NCBI RefSeq assembly: GCF_965279545.1
Contig: NZ_OZ257250.1
Span: 1 to 64,000 of the forward strand
Direction: 5' to 3'
Length of the DNA: 64,000 nt
Source of the DNA: Methylibium sp965279545
GTDB taxonomy: Bacteria > Pseudomonadota > Gammaproteobacteria > Burkholderiales > Burkholderiaceae_C
A program made the position numbers and the translations under genes. The notes under the pieces were generated by a model. That model was not told the DNA's origin, ran no database searches, and saw only the letters and a list, made by a program, of their open reading frames with translations. Below, one piece after another: positions 1 through 9,332 of this stretch. How positions within the stretch are numbered: the first letter of the stretch is position 1; each line of letters opens with the position of its first letter.

Positions 1-121
1 TGGTGGCCGCGCGTGAGCGGCACGCCGAAGCGCCATTGATGTCAGGCCCACAGCTCGAGCTCTACCGCTTGATCTGACAGGGTCGGCGCGGGGCGGCTAG
101 GCCTGGCCACTTTGCCGTCAA

Positions 122-1186
122 CTATCGGGCGGTCGCCTCGTCTTCGATCAGCCGCTTGAGCATGCGCCGCACCTTCACGGGCGCGGCGTCGTTGCTCATC
201 AGCACCGGGTCGAGGCTGAAGAAGTCGGTGGTGCCCATCTCGTCGTGCACCGCCTCGATGATCGGGCCGTCCTCGGTCTCGAAGGCCGCGTGCATCGCCT
301 GGATCTTCATCGCGTTGTAGTTGGCGTCCTCGACGACGTGGTTGCGCCGCGTCGCGAAGTAGTAGTGCGTGGTGTTCGCCGTCTCGGGCGTGCAGGTGTG
401 CAGGTCGTACTGGCCCACGCAGCCTTCGAGGTCCAGCGCGTGGCCGTTCTGCGTGGCCCCCACCGACAGCTGGATGTTCGCCGGCGGCGTCCAGGTGATG
501 TCGAAGAAGTGGCGCGCCTCGGCCGCCGGCTCGGGCAGGAAGTTCGCGAAGATCAGCATCGCCGGCGTCTGCTGCCACTCCCAGCGCGCCGACAGGGTGT
601 CGAGGCCTTCGCGCATCTGCGGCACCAGCGGCGAGAGCTTGCCGCGCGTGGTGATGATCTCGCCGTGCACGTGGTCGATGTGGCTCAGGTCCATCACGTT
701 GTCGATGATGAGCTCGTAGTGTGCCTTCATGTGCATGTAGGTGTACGCCACCGCGTTCGGATGTCCGTTGTCGAGCACGTCGAAGTTGGGCAAACGCCCC
801 GGATCCGCGGCCTCCTCGCCCATCCAGATCCAGAGGAAGCCATGGCGCTCCTCGAGCGGGTAGCCGTGCACCCGGGCGGCCCTGGGGATCTGGCCGTTGC
901 CGTGCGGGTTGTGGGTGCACCGGCCCTCGCAGTCGAAGCGCAGCGCGTGGTACAGGCAGGACACCTCGTCGCCGATGCGCCGGCCCAGGTGCAGCGGCGC
1001 GAAGCGGTGCGGGCAGCGGTCGTGCAGCGCCACCGGCGTGCCGTCCTGCTTGCGGTAGATCAGCACCGAGGTGTCGAGGATCCTGCGGTGGAACAGCGCC
1101 TCGGGGCCCACCTCGGTCGACAGCGCCGCCACGTACCACGCGTTCATCAGGTACCGCCGCTTCTTCAGTTCAATCTTCTGTTCCAT
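122..1186 (-). CDS. VanA-like Rieske non-heme iron oxygenase
   Basis: This 354-residue protein is the oxygenase part of a two-component Rieske monooxygenase of the vanillate O-demethylase/PobA type, expected to hydroxylate or O-demethylate an aromatic or polycyclic substrate in the cytoplasm. The Rieske [2Fe-2S] ligands are visible as Cys58-x-His60 and Cys77-x2-His80. The mononuclear iron site is the stretch NVMDLSHIDHVHGE. The open frame extends upstream, but I chose the ATG at 1186 because the family starts this way (MEQKIELKKRRYLMNAWY) and GGAGAG lies 8 bases before it. It follows the reductase gene by 35 bp and is probably the last gene of the operon. The true substrate cannot be told from the sequence. 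Confidence 0.9.
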   Translation of the reverse strand: MEQKIELKKRRYLMNAWYVAALSTEVGPEALFHRRILDTSVLIYRKQDGTPVALHDRCPHRFAPLHLGRRIGDEVSCLYHALRFDCEGRCTHNPHGNGQIPRAARVHGYPLEERHGFLWIWMGEEAADPGRLPNFDVLDNGHPNAVAYTYMHMKAHYELIIDNVMDLSHIDHVHGEIITTRGKLSPLVPQMREGLDTLSARWEWQQTPAMLIFANFLPEPAAEARHFFDITWTPPANIQLSVGATQNGHALDLEGCVGQYDLHTCTPETANTTHYYFATRRNHVVEDANYNAMKIQAMHAAFETEDGPIIEAVHDEMGTTDFFSLDPVLMSNDAAPVKVRRMLKRLIEDEATAR

Positions 1187-1221
1187 GTCTCTTTCTCTCC
1201 GTTGGCACCAAAGTGACACTC

Positions 1222-2184
1222 TCAAAAGTCGATCACGAGCAAGGCCGATTTGGCTCTGGAGCAGCAGGGCGTGAAGCGGTCGTTGGCGGCGTGCTCCGCG
1301 TCGGTGAAGTACATGTCGCGGTGGTCGGGGATTCCCTCGATGACCCGCATGACGCAGGTTCCACACACGCCCTGCTCGCAGGACACCGGTACTTCCACGC
1401 CGTGCGCGGTCAGCGCCTGAATCACCGACTGGTCGCGTGCCACCGGGATGAGCTGGCCGGTGCTCGCGAGCTTGACTTCGAAGCGGCTGTCGCGCGATCT
1501 GTCGAGTTCGGCGCCGGCAAAGTATTCGTAGTGGATGTTGCCTTCCGACCAGCCGAGGCTCTTGGCCGTGAGGATCACGTGGTCCATGAAGCCCTTGGGG
1601 CCGCATACATAAAGGTGGGTGTCGGCCGAAGGCGCGGCGAGCACCGCCCGCGTGTCGAGTTTTTGCGCATCGTTGCCGTCGTCGAAATGGAAGCGGACGC
1701 GCCCGGAGAAAGCCGACGAGCGGATCCGTTGCACGAACGCCGTGCGCGCGAGCGATCGCGAGCAGTAGTGCATCTCGAACTCGGAGTCCGTCTCGGTCAG
1801 CCGTTCGGCCATGCACAGGATCGGCGTGACCCCGATGCCACCGGCGAGCAGGATCGAGCGTCTGGCGGCGACCAGCGCGAAGTGGTTGCGCGGCGCGCCG
1901 ATGCGAAGTGCGGCACCGGGCATGAGCTGCTCGTGAGCGCTGCGCGAGCCGCCCCTTCCGGTCGTGTCCAGAAGGACCGCAATCTCGTATTGATCGTGTT
2001 CATGCGATGGATTGCACAGCGAGTACTGTCGCACCATGCCGTTGGGCAACTCCACATCGATATGAGAGCCGGCGCTGAACTCGGGCAACGGCCCGGCGTC
2101 CGCGGCGCGCAGCTCGAAGCTCACCACGCCTTCGGCGGCGATCTCCTTCCTGGTCACCTTGACTTGCATCCAATCGTGTTCCAT
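1222..2184 (-). CDS. VanB/PDR-family oxidoreductase (Rieske oxygenase reductase)
   Basis: This 320-residue flavin- and NAD(P)H-dependent reductase should pass electrons to the adjacent Rieske oxygenase. The order of domains is an FMN-binding barrel (RQYSLCNPS near residue 52), an NAD-binding domain (LAGGIGVTPILCMAERL near 113), and a C-terminal plant-type [2Fe-2S] domain with CEQGVCGTC and a later Cys in TPCCSRAK. Length and order match phthalate dioxygenase reductase and VanB. It is 69 bp downstream of the RND exporter gene and 35 bp upstream of the oxygenase gene. It is the only reductase in the island, so it may also serve the second Rieske oxygenase (9333-10385). Confidence 0.92.
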   Translation of the reverse strand: MEHDWMQVKVTRKEIAAEGVVSFELRAADAGPLPEFSAGSHIDVELPNGMVRQYSLCNPSHEHDQYEIAVLLDTTGRGGSRSAHEQLMPGAALRIGAPRNHFALVAARRSILLAGGIGVTPILCMAERLTETDSEFEMHYCSRSLARTAFVQRIRSSAFSGRVRFHFDDGNDAQKLDTRAVLAAPSADTHLYVCGPKGFMDHVILTAKSLGWSEGNIHYEYFAGAELDRSRDSRFEVKLASTGQLIPVARDQSVIQALTAHGVEVPVSCEQGVCGTCVMRVIEGIPDHRDMYFTDAEHAANDRFTPCCSRAKSALLVIDF

Positions 2185-2253
2185 GGCTTGCCTGCTTCTT
2201 CGATCAACTGTTGCTGTGGAGGGGTTCGGTTCGGCCGCGTAAGCTTGCCCGGG

Positions 2254-4695
2254 TCACGCGTGAAGCTCGCTGGTGACGCTGGCTTGATGCCGCGCCGCGG
2301 GCTGTGCCGTGCCGGCGCCCTGGGCCTTCAACAGGAAGTGCGCAAGCGCAGGCAGCAGGATCAGGGCGCCCAGCATGTTCCACAGGAACATGAAGGCCAG
2401 CAGGATGCCCATGTCGGCCTGAAACTTGATATCCGACAGCGACCACGTGGCCACGCCCAGTGCGAGGGTCACACCCGTGAGCATGACCACCTTGCCGGTG
2501 AACAGCAGGGCGCTGTAGTAGGCCTGGGTCAGCGTCATGCCGTCCCGCATGCGCGCCAGCGTGACCGACAGGATGTAGAGCGCGTAGTCGACCCCGATCC
2601 CGACCCCCAGCGCGATCACCGGCAGCGTTGCGACCTTCACGCCCATGCCCAGCGCCACCATCAAGGCTTCGGCCAGCAGCGAGGTCAGCATCAGGGGCAG
2701 GACGGCGACAAGTACCGCGTGCCAGGATCGGAAGGTGACGAAGCACAGCAGGATCACCGCGCCGTAGACCAGCGCGAGCATCTCGTACCAGGCTCGTTTG
2801 ACAACGATATTGGTCGCCGCCTCGATGCCGGCGCTGCCCGCCGCCAACAGGAAGCGGGTGTCGGCCGTGTCGTTCGCCGCCTTGAATCTCTCGACCGCGC
2901 GCACGACCCCGTCGAGGGTGTCCGCCTTGTGGTCCTTCATGTACACGTACACCGGCACGATGTTGCAACTCTCCGGAAGCAACTCGCGCGGAGCATTGGT
3001 CAGCAAGGTCCCGAGCGCACCTTTGTTCGGGACGAGCTCGTACCACTTCAGGCTTCCCTCGTTGTAACCCACCGAGCTCATCTTGGCGATCGCAGCGGCC
3101 GAAGTCGTTGCCTCGACGCCGGGCAGTCCCTGCAGCTCGACCGCGAGGTCGTCGATGCGTGCAAGCACCGGGTAGTCAACGCAGGCGCCGGCGGGCATCT
3201 CGGCCATGATCACGAAGATGTCCGCGCTCGCGGCGTAGTTCGTGACCATGAAGGCGTTGTCGCGGTTGTAGCGCGAATCGGCCCGCAACTCCGGAGCACC
3301 CGGATCGAGGTCGCCGACCTTGAGGTACAGGCTGCCGTAGAGGCCGAGGGCCGCGAGGCCGAGCGCTGCGACGACGGTCGGGGCGGCGAAGCGGCGCTCC
3401 GTGAAGCGCATCAGCGTGTGCCATACCTTGTGCGGCGAACACCCGGCTTCGTCGGCCAGCTCGGTCTTCAGGCTGCGCTGCGCTGCTTGCGCGCTGACGC
3501 CGGTGTACGAGAGAAGGATGGGCAACAGGATCAGGTTGGTGAACACCAGGACCCCGACGCCGAGGCTGGCCGCCAGTGCGAGGTCCCTGATCACCGGGAT
3601 ATCGATCACCAGCAGCACTGCGAAGCCGACGGCATCGGCCAACAATGCCGTCAGTCCGGCAAGGAAGAGTCGCCGGAAGGTGTAGCGCGCGGCCACCAGC
3701 CTGTGCGTGCCTCTTCCGATGTCCTGCATGATCCCGTTCATCTTCTGGGCGCCATGGCTCATGCCGATGGCGAAAACGAGGAAGGGCACCAGCATCGAGA
3801 ACGGGTCGAGACTCAAGCCCAGCGATGGCAGCAGGCCCAGCTGCCACACGACGGCCACCAGCGACGTGAGGACCACCAGCGTCGTGCTGCGCACATCGCG
3901 CGTATAGAGGAACACGGCAAGCGTCGTGATCAGCAGCGCGACGCCGAAGTACTTGATGACCTCGGCGAGACCGTCGATCAGGTCGCCGATGATCTTGGCG
4001 AATCCGGTGACATGAATTTCGACGCCTTCTGCCTGGTACTTCGTGCGCAGTGCTTCGAGCCGCTTTGAGAACTCGGCGTAGTCCAGCGCCTTCCCGGTGG
4101 CGGCGTCCCGCTCAAGGAGCGGGACGTACACGATGGTGGATTGGTAGTTCGCGGCCACCAGCTGACCGATCTGGCCCGAGCGCTCGACGTTGGCGCGCAC
4201 CTGTTGCAGGCTTTGCGCGCTGCCGTCGTAGCCGTCGGGGATGACGGTGCCGCCGTCCAGGCCTTCTTCGGTCACCGTTGTCCAGCGTGTCGCCGGCGTC
4301 CACAGGGACTTCATGTAGGCGCGGTCCACGCCCGGGATCAGGAAGACTTCGTCGTTGATCTTCGCCAGCGTGTCGAGGTAGCCCTTCTGGAAGATGTCGC
4401 CGGACTTGACGGCCACCGCAATGCGCACCGCATTGCCCAGGCCCTTGAGCGTGTCCTTGTGCTGGAGGTAGTTGACGATGTAGGGGTGACCCGTGGGGAT
4501 CATCTTCTCGAAGCTGGCATTGAGCTGCAGACGGCTGGCCTGCCAGCCCAGCACGAGCGTGAGCATCAGGCACACCAGGATGACCAGCGGGCGGTGGTTG
4601 AAGAAGGCGCGCTCGACCGCGTTGCCGGTGCGCGCGTCGAAATCCTCGATGCGGGCAATGACCGGTTGCGGGTTCAGGCTGGAAGCGTCAGGCAT
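2254..4695 (-). CDS. MMPL/RND-superfamily transporter
   Basis: This 813-residue inner-membrane protein has the RND layout of two similar halves, each with one transmembrane helix (first near residues 35-52), a large periplasmic loop, and a block of five to six helices. The helix-4 signature ALGVGIGVDYALYIL is in the second half, and the first half ends in helices around 245-390. Family members of this MMPL/HAE type export or move hydrophobic molecules. Genes of this kind commonly accompany DUF1302, DUF1329 and YCF48-like genes in clusters for sterol-like or other hydrophobic substrates. I infer substrate uptake or efflux here. No periplasmic adaptor or TolC partner is encoded nearby. Confidence 0.88.
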   Translation of the reverse strand: MPDASSLNPQPVIARIEDFDARTGNAVERAFFNHRPLVILVCLMLTLVLGWQASRLQLNASFEKMIPTGHPYIVNYLQHKDTLKGLGNAVRIAVAVKSGDIFQKGYLDTLAKINDEVFLIPGVDRAYMKSLWTPATRWTTVTEEGLDGGTVIPDGYDGSAQSLQQVRANVERSGQIGQLVAANYQSTIVYVPLLERDAATGKALDYAEFSKRLEALRTKYQAEGVEIHVTGFAKIIGDLIDGLAEVIKYFGVALLITTLAVFLYTRDVRSTTLVVLTSLVAVVWQLGLLPSLGLSLDPFSMLVPFLVFAIGMSHGAQKMNGIMQDIGRGTHRLVAARYTFRRLFLAGLTALLADAVGFAVLLVIDIPVIRDLALAASLGVGVLVFTNLILLPILLSYTGVSAQAAQRSLKTELADEAGCSPHKVWHTLMRFTERRFAAPTVVAALGLAALGLYGSLYLKVGDLDPGAPELRADSRYNRDNAFMVTNYAASADIFVIMAEMPAGACVDYPVLARIDDLAVELQGLPGVEATTSAAAIAKMSSVGYNEGSLKWYELVPNKGALGTLLTNAPRELLPESCNIVPVYVYMKDHKADTLDGVVRAVERFKAANDTADTRFLLAAGSAGIEAATNIVVKRAWYEMLALVYGAVILLCFVTFRSWHAVLVAVLPLMLTSLLAEALMVALGMGVKVATLPVIALGVGIGVDYALYILSVTLARMRDGMTLTQAYYSALLFTGKVVMLTGVTLALGVATWSLSDIKFQADMGILLAFMFLWNMLGALILLPALAHFLLKAQGAGTAQPAARHQASVTSELHA

Positions 4696-4796
4696 GGTGG
4701 GAGTGGTTCAACGAGTAGGGGCAAGTGGCCTGGGCCGAACGGGGCGTGTCGAATCGGGGGCGTCGACGGATCTCATGGCGGTCTTCACGCGGGCGG

Positions 4797-5888
4797 TCAA
4801 CGCGATGCCGCACCGCGTGTCGGGTCGCGCATCGGACCGCGCAGCGTTGCGAACGTCAGCGAGCCGTCCGCCGCCTGCGCGACATCCGCGATGGCCGTCG
4901 GCGCGGCCGCGCTGCGGGGCTCGAAACTGCGGCCCCCATTGGTGCTGTACAGGAGGTCACCGGTCTGCGTGACGAGCAGCAGCGAGCCGTCGTGCAGCAG
5001 CAGGCCGCTGGTGAGCGAGGCGGGAACGCCGGTTTGTGCCTGCTCCCACGAGCTGCCCCGGTCGGTCGAGCGGTAGGCGCTGCCGCGCAGGCCGTACACG
5101 ATCCATGCACCGTCGCGCGCACTCATCACGCCGAACCAGCTGCCCTTGTACGGCGATGGCAGCGCACTGAAGCTGTGACCTCCATCGTCGGAACGCAGAA
5201 TCAGGCCCTGCTCCCCCACGATCACGATGGTGTTGTCGACCTTGCTGATCCCGTACAGGTGCAGGCTGCGCGGATTCGGCAGGATCTGGCTCAGGGGTTG
5301 CCAGCTGCTGCCGCCGTCGTGGGTGACCAGCGCCAGGTTGTAGGCGCCCACGACGATGCCGTTCTTCGCATCGCTGAAACGCAGCCCGAGGAAGGGCTTG
5401 TCGGGGCCGTCTTGCGTGAGCAGCCTGGCGTAGGCCCGCGCCGGCTCGGCCGACGCCGGGGGCACGATGACCTCGGCCGCCTGCGTGAACAAGGCGGCGG
5501 TCTGGACGCCGTCGAGCTGCCTGACCCAGGTCTGACCGCCGTCGCTGGTGTGCAGGATCACACCGAGGTGGCCGACCGCCCAGCCGAGCTGGTCGTCGAC
5601 GAACTGCACTGCGGTCAGGCTCGCGCGCACCGGCGTGCGGGCTTGCCGCCAGCTGCCGCCGTTGTCGTCGGACAGCAGGACGACACCGCGCTCCCCCACT
5701 GCCACGAGGCGCGAACCGGCGCGCGTCACCGCCAGCATCGCTGCCGAAAGCGAGGTCGCAGACTGCACTGCCGGATGCGCCAGCGCACCGACATTGGCGG
5801 GCGGCGCCGCCGGCGCGCAGCTGCTCGCGCAGCCCAGCGCCAAGCCGGCCATCAGCGCACGCGCAGCGGGAGGGAACTTGATGAACAT
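4797..5888 (-). CDS. YCF48-like beta-propeller protein, exported
   Basis: The 363-residue product has six BNR/YCF48-type repeats, for example VAVGERGVVLLSDDNGGSW, GWAVGHLGVILHTSDGGQTW, VIVGEQGLILRSDDGGHSF and LLVTQTGDLLYSTNGGRSF, which predict a beta-propeller. The open frame can begin at a GTG at 5981, but I chose the ATG at 5888 because it gives a Sec signal (MFIKFPPAARALMAGLALGC). The two nearby Cys make a lipoprotein possible, although the lipobox is imperfect. In this gene neighbourhood such proteins are thought to help the adjacent MMPL transporter; the exact role is unknown. It is 101 bp upstream of the transporter gene and 96 bp downstream of the DUF1329 gene. Confidence 0.85.
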   Translation of the reverse strand: MFIKFPPAARALMAGLALGCASSCAPAAPPANVGALAHPAVQSATSLSAAMLAVTRAGSRLVAVGERGVVLLSDDNGGSWRQARTPVRASLTAVQFVDDQLGWAVGHLGVILHTSDGGQTWVRQLDGVQTAALFTQAAEVIVPPASAEPARAYARLLTQDGPDKPFLGLRFSDAKNGIVVGAYNLALVTHDGGSSWQPLSQILPNPRSLHLYGISKVDNTIVIVGEQGLILRSDDGGHSFSALPSPYKGSWFGVMSARDGAWIVYGLRGSAYRSTDRGSSWEQAQTGVPASLTSGLLLHDGSLLLVTQTGDLLYSTNGGRSFEPRSAAAPTAIADVAQAADGSLTFATLRGPMRDPTRGAASR

Positions 5889-5984
5889 GAGGACCAGCCT
5901 GTTGGAGAGTCGTGACAAGGCGCGTGTGCGCGAGGACCGTTTCGAAGGCCGGCGGCGGCTGTGCCGTACCGGCCCCGACACGCA

Positions 5985-7349
5985 CTACCGGGCATCCGTC
6001 GCGATGGTTTCCGGACTGAGCATGGCTTCGCTCAGATCTTTGGGGACCGCAGGAATCGGGTAGTGGACCTTCTCGCCGTTCCAGTTGCAGTTGTAGTAGT
6101 ACTGGCCGGTCAGCAGGTTGACGACACCCCACATCACTGTTGCGGTGACCACCGCCGGCACGTCGGGCGCGAGGTAGGGCAGCTGGTAGAACATGTGATA
6201 CAGCTGACCCTGCGCGTCCCAGTTGTCGGCCAGCACGATGCCCCAGCTGTCTTCGTCGAGGTAGTAGCGCCGCTTGGGGAGTGCGTGACGTTTCCCGGGC
6301 AACAGATCGGCCTCGACCACCCAGACGCGGTGCAGCTCCCAGCGCACGTGGTCGGGATTCAGATGGTTCGGCTTCACGAAGTCATCGACCGGCGCCAGCG
6401 CCGCGCGGTTGGCGTTGTAGGGGATGTACATCTCCTGCTTGCCGACGAGCTTGAAGCCGTGCCGGTCGACCGGACCGAAACTGCCGAAGGCCTCGTCGAA
6501 CAGGCCGGTGCCCGAGGTCACCGTGTCGGGCGTGTCATAGGCCACCGAAGGTGCCTTGCGGATGCGGCGCTGGCCGACCAGGTACTGCCAGATGCCGCGC
6601 GGGGTCGACATCGTGATCGGCTCGTGGAAGACCAGTGCTTCGCCGGCCACCGAACTGGGCGCCGACTTCACGAACGAGCCGTACTTGAAGATCTCGTTCT
6701 TGAACTTGTCGCGGCCGTCCTTGTAGTAGTAGGGCCAAAGCCAGGACTGCGTGCCGGCCGAGCTGAGGGTGCGCTTGCCGTCGGAGGTGACGACCCAGGT
6801 GTTGAGCTGGTACCGCTCGGCACCGCCGCTCCAGGCGAGCCGCGAATTCTGGAAGGCTTCGAACCCGTCCTTCGGGATCGGAAAGGGGATGCCGCCGTAC
6901 GCGCCTTCGACCCCGTAGCCGCCGTCGATGAGCTTCGCGCTGGTGGCGTTCTTGAAGGTGTTCTCGTAGACCCAGGCAGGGGCCGAGTGTGTTCGATGCG
7001 TCGGGTAGACATCGATGCGGAAGCTCGGGTAGCGCTTCATCATCGCTTTCACGCCGTCCGACAGCTTCGATTCGTGCTCGGCCATGTTCTTGGCCGAGAT
7101 CGAGACGACGGCTTTCTCGCTCGCGAACGGATCGGGCCGCGGGTCGCCGTTCTTCCAGCCGGCAGGCACCTTGGTGTAGCCGCCGTCCCATGCGGGAATG
7201 CTGCCGTCCTTGTTGCCCGCCTTCTCCGCGCCCAGCGGCGTCAGGTTGCTCTTGAGCTTGGCGGCCTCTTCGGGTGTCACCGCAGCCTGGGCGCCAACGA
7301 ACGTCAGAACGGCTGCGGCAGCCAATGCAGCGAGGCAATGGTTTTTCAT
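5985..7349 (-). CDS. DUF1329 family periplasmic/outer-membrane protein
   Basis: This 454-residue protein starts with a clear Sec signal peptide (MKNHCLAALAAAAVLTF, cleavage near GAQA-AV). The mature part has DUF1329 family features, including the early NLTPLGAEKAGNKDGSIPAW segment and aromatic-rich motifs such as YYLDEDSWGIVLADNWD. The family is predicted to have a LolB-like fold. It almost always sits next to a DUF1302 gene, and the pair is linked to growth on hydrophobic compounds. Here it begins only 12 bp after the DUF1302 stop, so the two are cotranscribed. No enzymatic motif is visible, and the molecular function is not established. Confidence 0.9.
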   Translation of the reverse strand: MKNHCLAALAAAAVLTFVGAQAAVTPEEAAKLKSNLTPLGAEKAGNKDGSIPAWDGGYTKVPAGWKNGDPRPDPFASEKAVVSISAKNMAEHESKLSDGVKAMMKRYPSFRIDVYPTHRTHSAPAWVYENTFKNATSAKLIDGGYGVEGAYGGIPFPIPKDGFEAFQNSRLAWSGGAERYQLNTWVVTSDGKRTLSSAGTQSWLWPYYYKDGRDKFKNEIFKYGSFVKSAPSSVAGEALVFHEPITMSTPRGIWQYLVGQRRIRKAPSVAYDTPDTVTSGTGLFDEAFGSFGPVDRHGFKLVGKQEMYIPYNANRAALAPVDDFVKPNHLNPDHVRWELHRVWVVEADLLPGKRHALPKRRYYLDEDSWGIVLADNWDAQGQLYHMFYQLPYLAPDVPAVVTATVMWGVVNLLTGQYYYNCNWNGEKVHYPIPAVPKDLSEAMLSPETIATDAR

Positions 7350-7361
7350 TCTTATGTCTCC

Positions 7362-9074
7362 TCAAAAGGCACGCTTGAGCGTGAGAGAGATGAAGTTGCG
7401 ATCCTTGTAGACCTGCTTGTACGAAAGCACGGGCGTCGGCGAGTTGGCCGGCGTGAGGAAGCCATCGGCTCCGCCGAAGAAGCCCGTGTAGCTCAGGCCG
7501 CCCTGCCAGACCTGCTGGTAGGTGAAGTTGAAGCCGACCGAGTAGTCACCGCCGTGCGAGGAGCCGCCGTTCCAGTTGAAAATCGACGAGGAGCGGCCCA
7601 TGAAATTCCAGCCCAGCCCGATCGGTACGCTCAGGTTGAGCCCCGGTACGACCTGGAAGTAGCTGGGCTCGAAGATGAAGCGCAAGGCCGCCGCGTCCCG
7701 GGTCGTGTTGGGGTCCAGCGCACCGGGGTTCTTGTCGATGCTCAAGCGCCTGTTCCAGGCCACTTCACCGAGAAAAGCGCCGGCATCCCACAGCGGGGTC
7801 TTGGTCAGCACGTAGATGGCGGACGCCTGGACGTGCCCCGTCTTGCCGACCGCATAGGCCGGCGCGCCGCTGTTGTCGCTGGTGCCGAGGCTGACCACCT
7901 GCGGGTCGCTGACCAGGCTCGCGTTGTCGCGGATCGAACCTTCGAAGGCCAGGTTCAGCTGACCGATCGACGTGGTGGCGCTGGCCCCGAAGGTGCGGAT
8001 GCCTTCGTGGTAGACCTCGCGAATGCTGCCGACTTGCCCGGTGACGACATCGGGTGCCGCCGACGGGACGAGGTAGAGGTACGGCGTCTTGTCGTGATAG
8101 CGCGCCGCATACAACCCGAACTCCCATTCGCTGCCGTCGGGCGCCCAGCGCAACTGGAAGCCGCCCTGGCCGGAGTTCTTCCCTTTCAGATCGTCGCCAC
8201 GCCAGAAGGCGGCCGGTCCACCGCCGGGCGTGATCGGCGCACCGACGATGAAGCGTTCGGCTCCGTCACCGACGAAGTCGGCAGCGCTCAGGTAGCTGCC
8301 GGCGCCGGGGATGAGGCTTTGCCGCCAGCGGAACTGGTAGTACGCGCCGAGCGTCAGCCTCGGCGTGACTTGCAGCACCCCGGACAGCTGCTCGACCGGC
8401 CGCAGGATCTCCTTGAACTGAGAGCCGGGCACCGTCACGAGCTTGACCACGTCGACCGGACCCTGCGCGTTGGCGATGCCGTTCGATCCGAAGAACAGGC
8501 TTTCGCCGTAGATCAGCGTGTGGCGGCCGAGCCGCACGGTCAGCGGCGCGCCGGCGACATCGAGCTTGCCGAACACGAACGCATCGAGCACTTCGGCGCG
8601 GCGACCGTGCAGGTTGCGCGTGGCACGGGTGAATTCGTTGTAGGCGACACTTTGCGAATTGGCCGTCAGCGGCGAGTCGTTGTCGTTGCTGCGGTTGTAG
8701 ACGGTGTCGTACCAGGCCGCACCGCTCAGTCGCACGCCGACGTCGCGGTAGCGCGCGTCGACCTCGCTGAGCAGGTCGAACCGGTTCGAGACGAGGCCCT
8801 TGCGGAAATTGCGGTCGCCGTCGTCCAGGTTGGTGTCGGCAGTCAGCGTCGCCGACGGGTCCTTCAGCCGGTAGCTGGCGTTGTACTTGACGGTGTTGTC
8901 CCAGCGCAGCTTGAGGTCCTGCACGCCCGTGTCGAACTCGACGGCCCATGCCGGCCCGGCAAGTCCGAGGTGGGCACCGAACAGCATCACGGCCATCGTC
9001 CGGTGCTGCCTGGAAGCTCGCGCGGCCGCGCCCACCCGGGCGCCACCAGCGATCACGCGCTCTTGGTCTTTCAT
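7362..9074 (-). CDS. DUF1302 family outer-membrane protein
   Basis: The 570-residue product is a DUF1302 protein, predicted to be an outer-membrane beta-barrel with alternating strands, many Tyr/Trp/Phe residues and a C-terminal aromatic residue (LTLKRAF). I chose the ATG at 9074 over the longer frame because GGAGA precedes it by 6 bases and the next residues (MKDQERV) lead into an export signal ending AGPAWA-VEF. It is the first gene of the six-gene minus-strand run. A sigma54-type promoter lies 78-93 bases upstream. By analogy with cluster partners it may act as a channel for a hydrophobic substrate; this is inference. Confidence 0.9.
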   Translation of the reverse strand: MKDQERVIAGGARVGAAARASRQHRTMAVMLFGAHLGLAGPAWAVEFDTGVQDLKLRWDNTVKYNASYRLKDPSATLTADTNLDDGDRNFRKGLVSNRFDLLSEVDARYRDVGVRLSGAAWYDTVYNRSNDNDSPLTANSQSVAYNEFTRATRNLHGRRAEVLDAFVFGKLDVAGAPLTVRLGRHTLIYGESLFFGSNGIANAQGPVDVVKLVTVPGSQFKEILRPVEQLSGVLQVTPRLTLGAYYQFRWRQSLIPGAGSYLSAADFVGDGAERFIVGAPITPGGGPAAFWRGDDLKGKNSGQGGFQLRWAPDGSEWEFGLYAARYHDKTPYLYLVPSAAPDVVTGQVGSIREVYHEGIRTFGASATTSIGQLNLAFEGSIRDNASLVSDPQVVSLGTSDNSGAPAYAVGKTGHVQASAIYVLTKTPLWDAGAFLGEVAWNRRLSIDKNPGALDPNTTRDAAALRFIFEPSYFQVVPGLNLSVPIGLGWNFMGRSSSIFNWNGGSSHGGDYSVGFNFTYQQVWQGGLSYTGFFGGADGFLTPANSPTPVLSYKQVYKDRNFISLTLKRAF

Positions 9075-9151
9075 GTTGTCTCCGTTGTCGATCTGAGTTG
9101 TTGTGTGGGCCTGCGGCCTCGGCACTTCGACCAGCGCCTGGCGCCATGGAT

Positions 9152-9167
9152 TGCAAGCCGGGTGCCA
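9152..9167 (-). promoter_or_regulatory. sigma54 (-24/-12) promoter for the DUF1302 operon
   Basis: Read on the minus strand, the sequence is TGGCACCCGGCTTGCA. It matches the sigma54 consensus TGGCACG-N4-TTGCW at every key base, with the GG and GC doublets separated by exactly 10 bases. Transcription would start about 12 bases downstream, leaving a leader of roughly 65 to 70 bases before the DUF1302 gene. A sigma54-dependent activator gene is 1.7 kb away, which fits. Confidence 0.75.
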
Positions 9168-9332
9168 CGCGGTCGACCGCTTTCAAGCCCTTGATCCGAA
9201 AGAGATTTCTTCGATTTCAGTGGAAACCCGGGGGCGGCCGTGCCCTTGCATCCATTCGTGATTTGCGAAAACCCATCGAGTCCGATCTCCGCTTTTCAGA
9301 AAGGGGCCGGCACCGACCGGACCGCACGCAGC

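Noticed and set aside
1..121. A further gene at the left edge
   Set aside because: No frame with a start, ribosome site or recognisable product is visible in these 121 bases.
721..4068. A 1115-codon open frame on the plus strand across the reductase and RND exporter genes
   Set aside because: It is the antisense shadow of well-conserved genes. Its product is Arg/His/Gln-rich with no recognisable domain.
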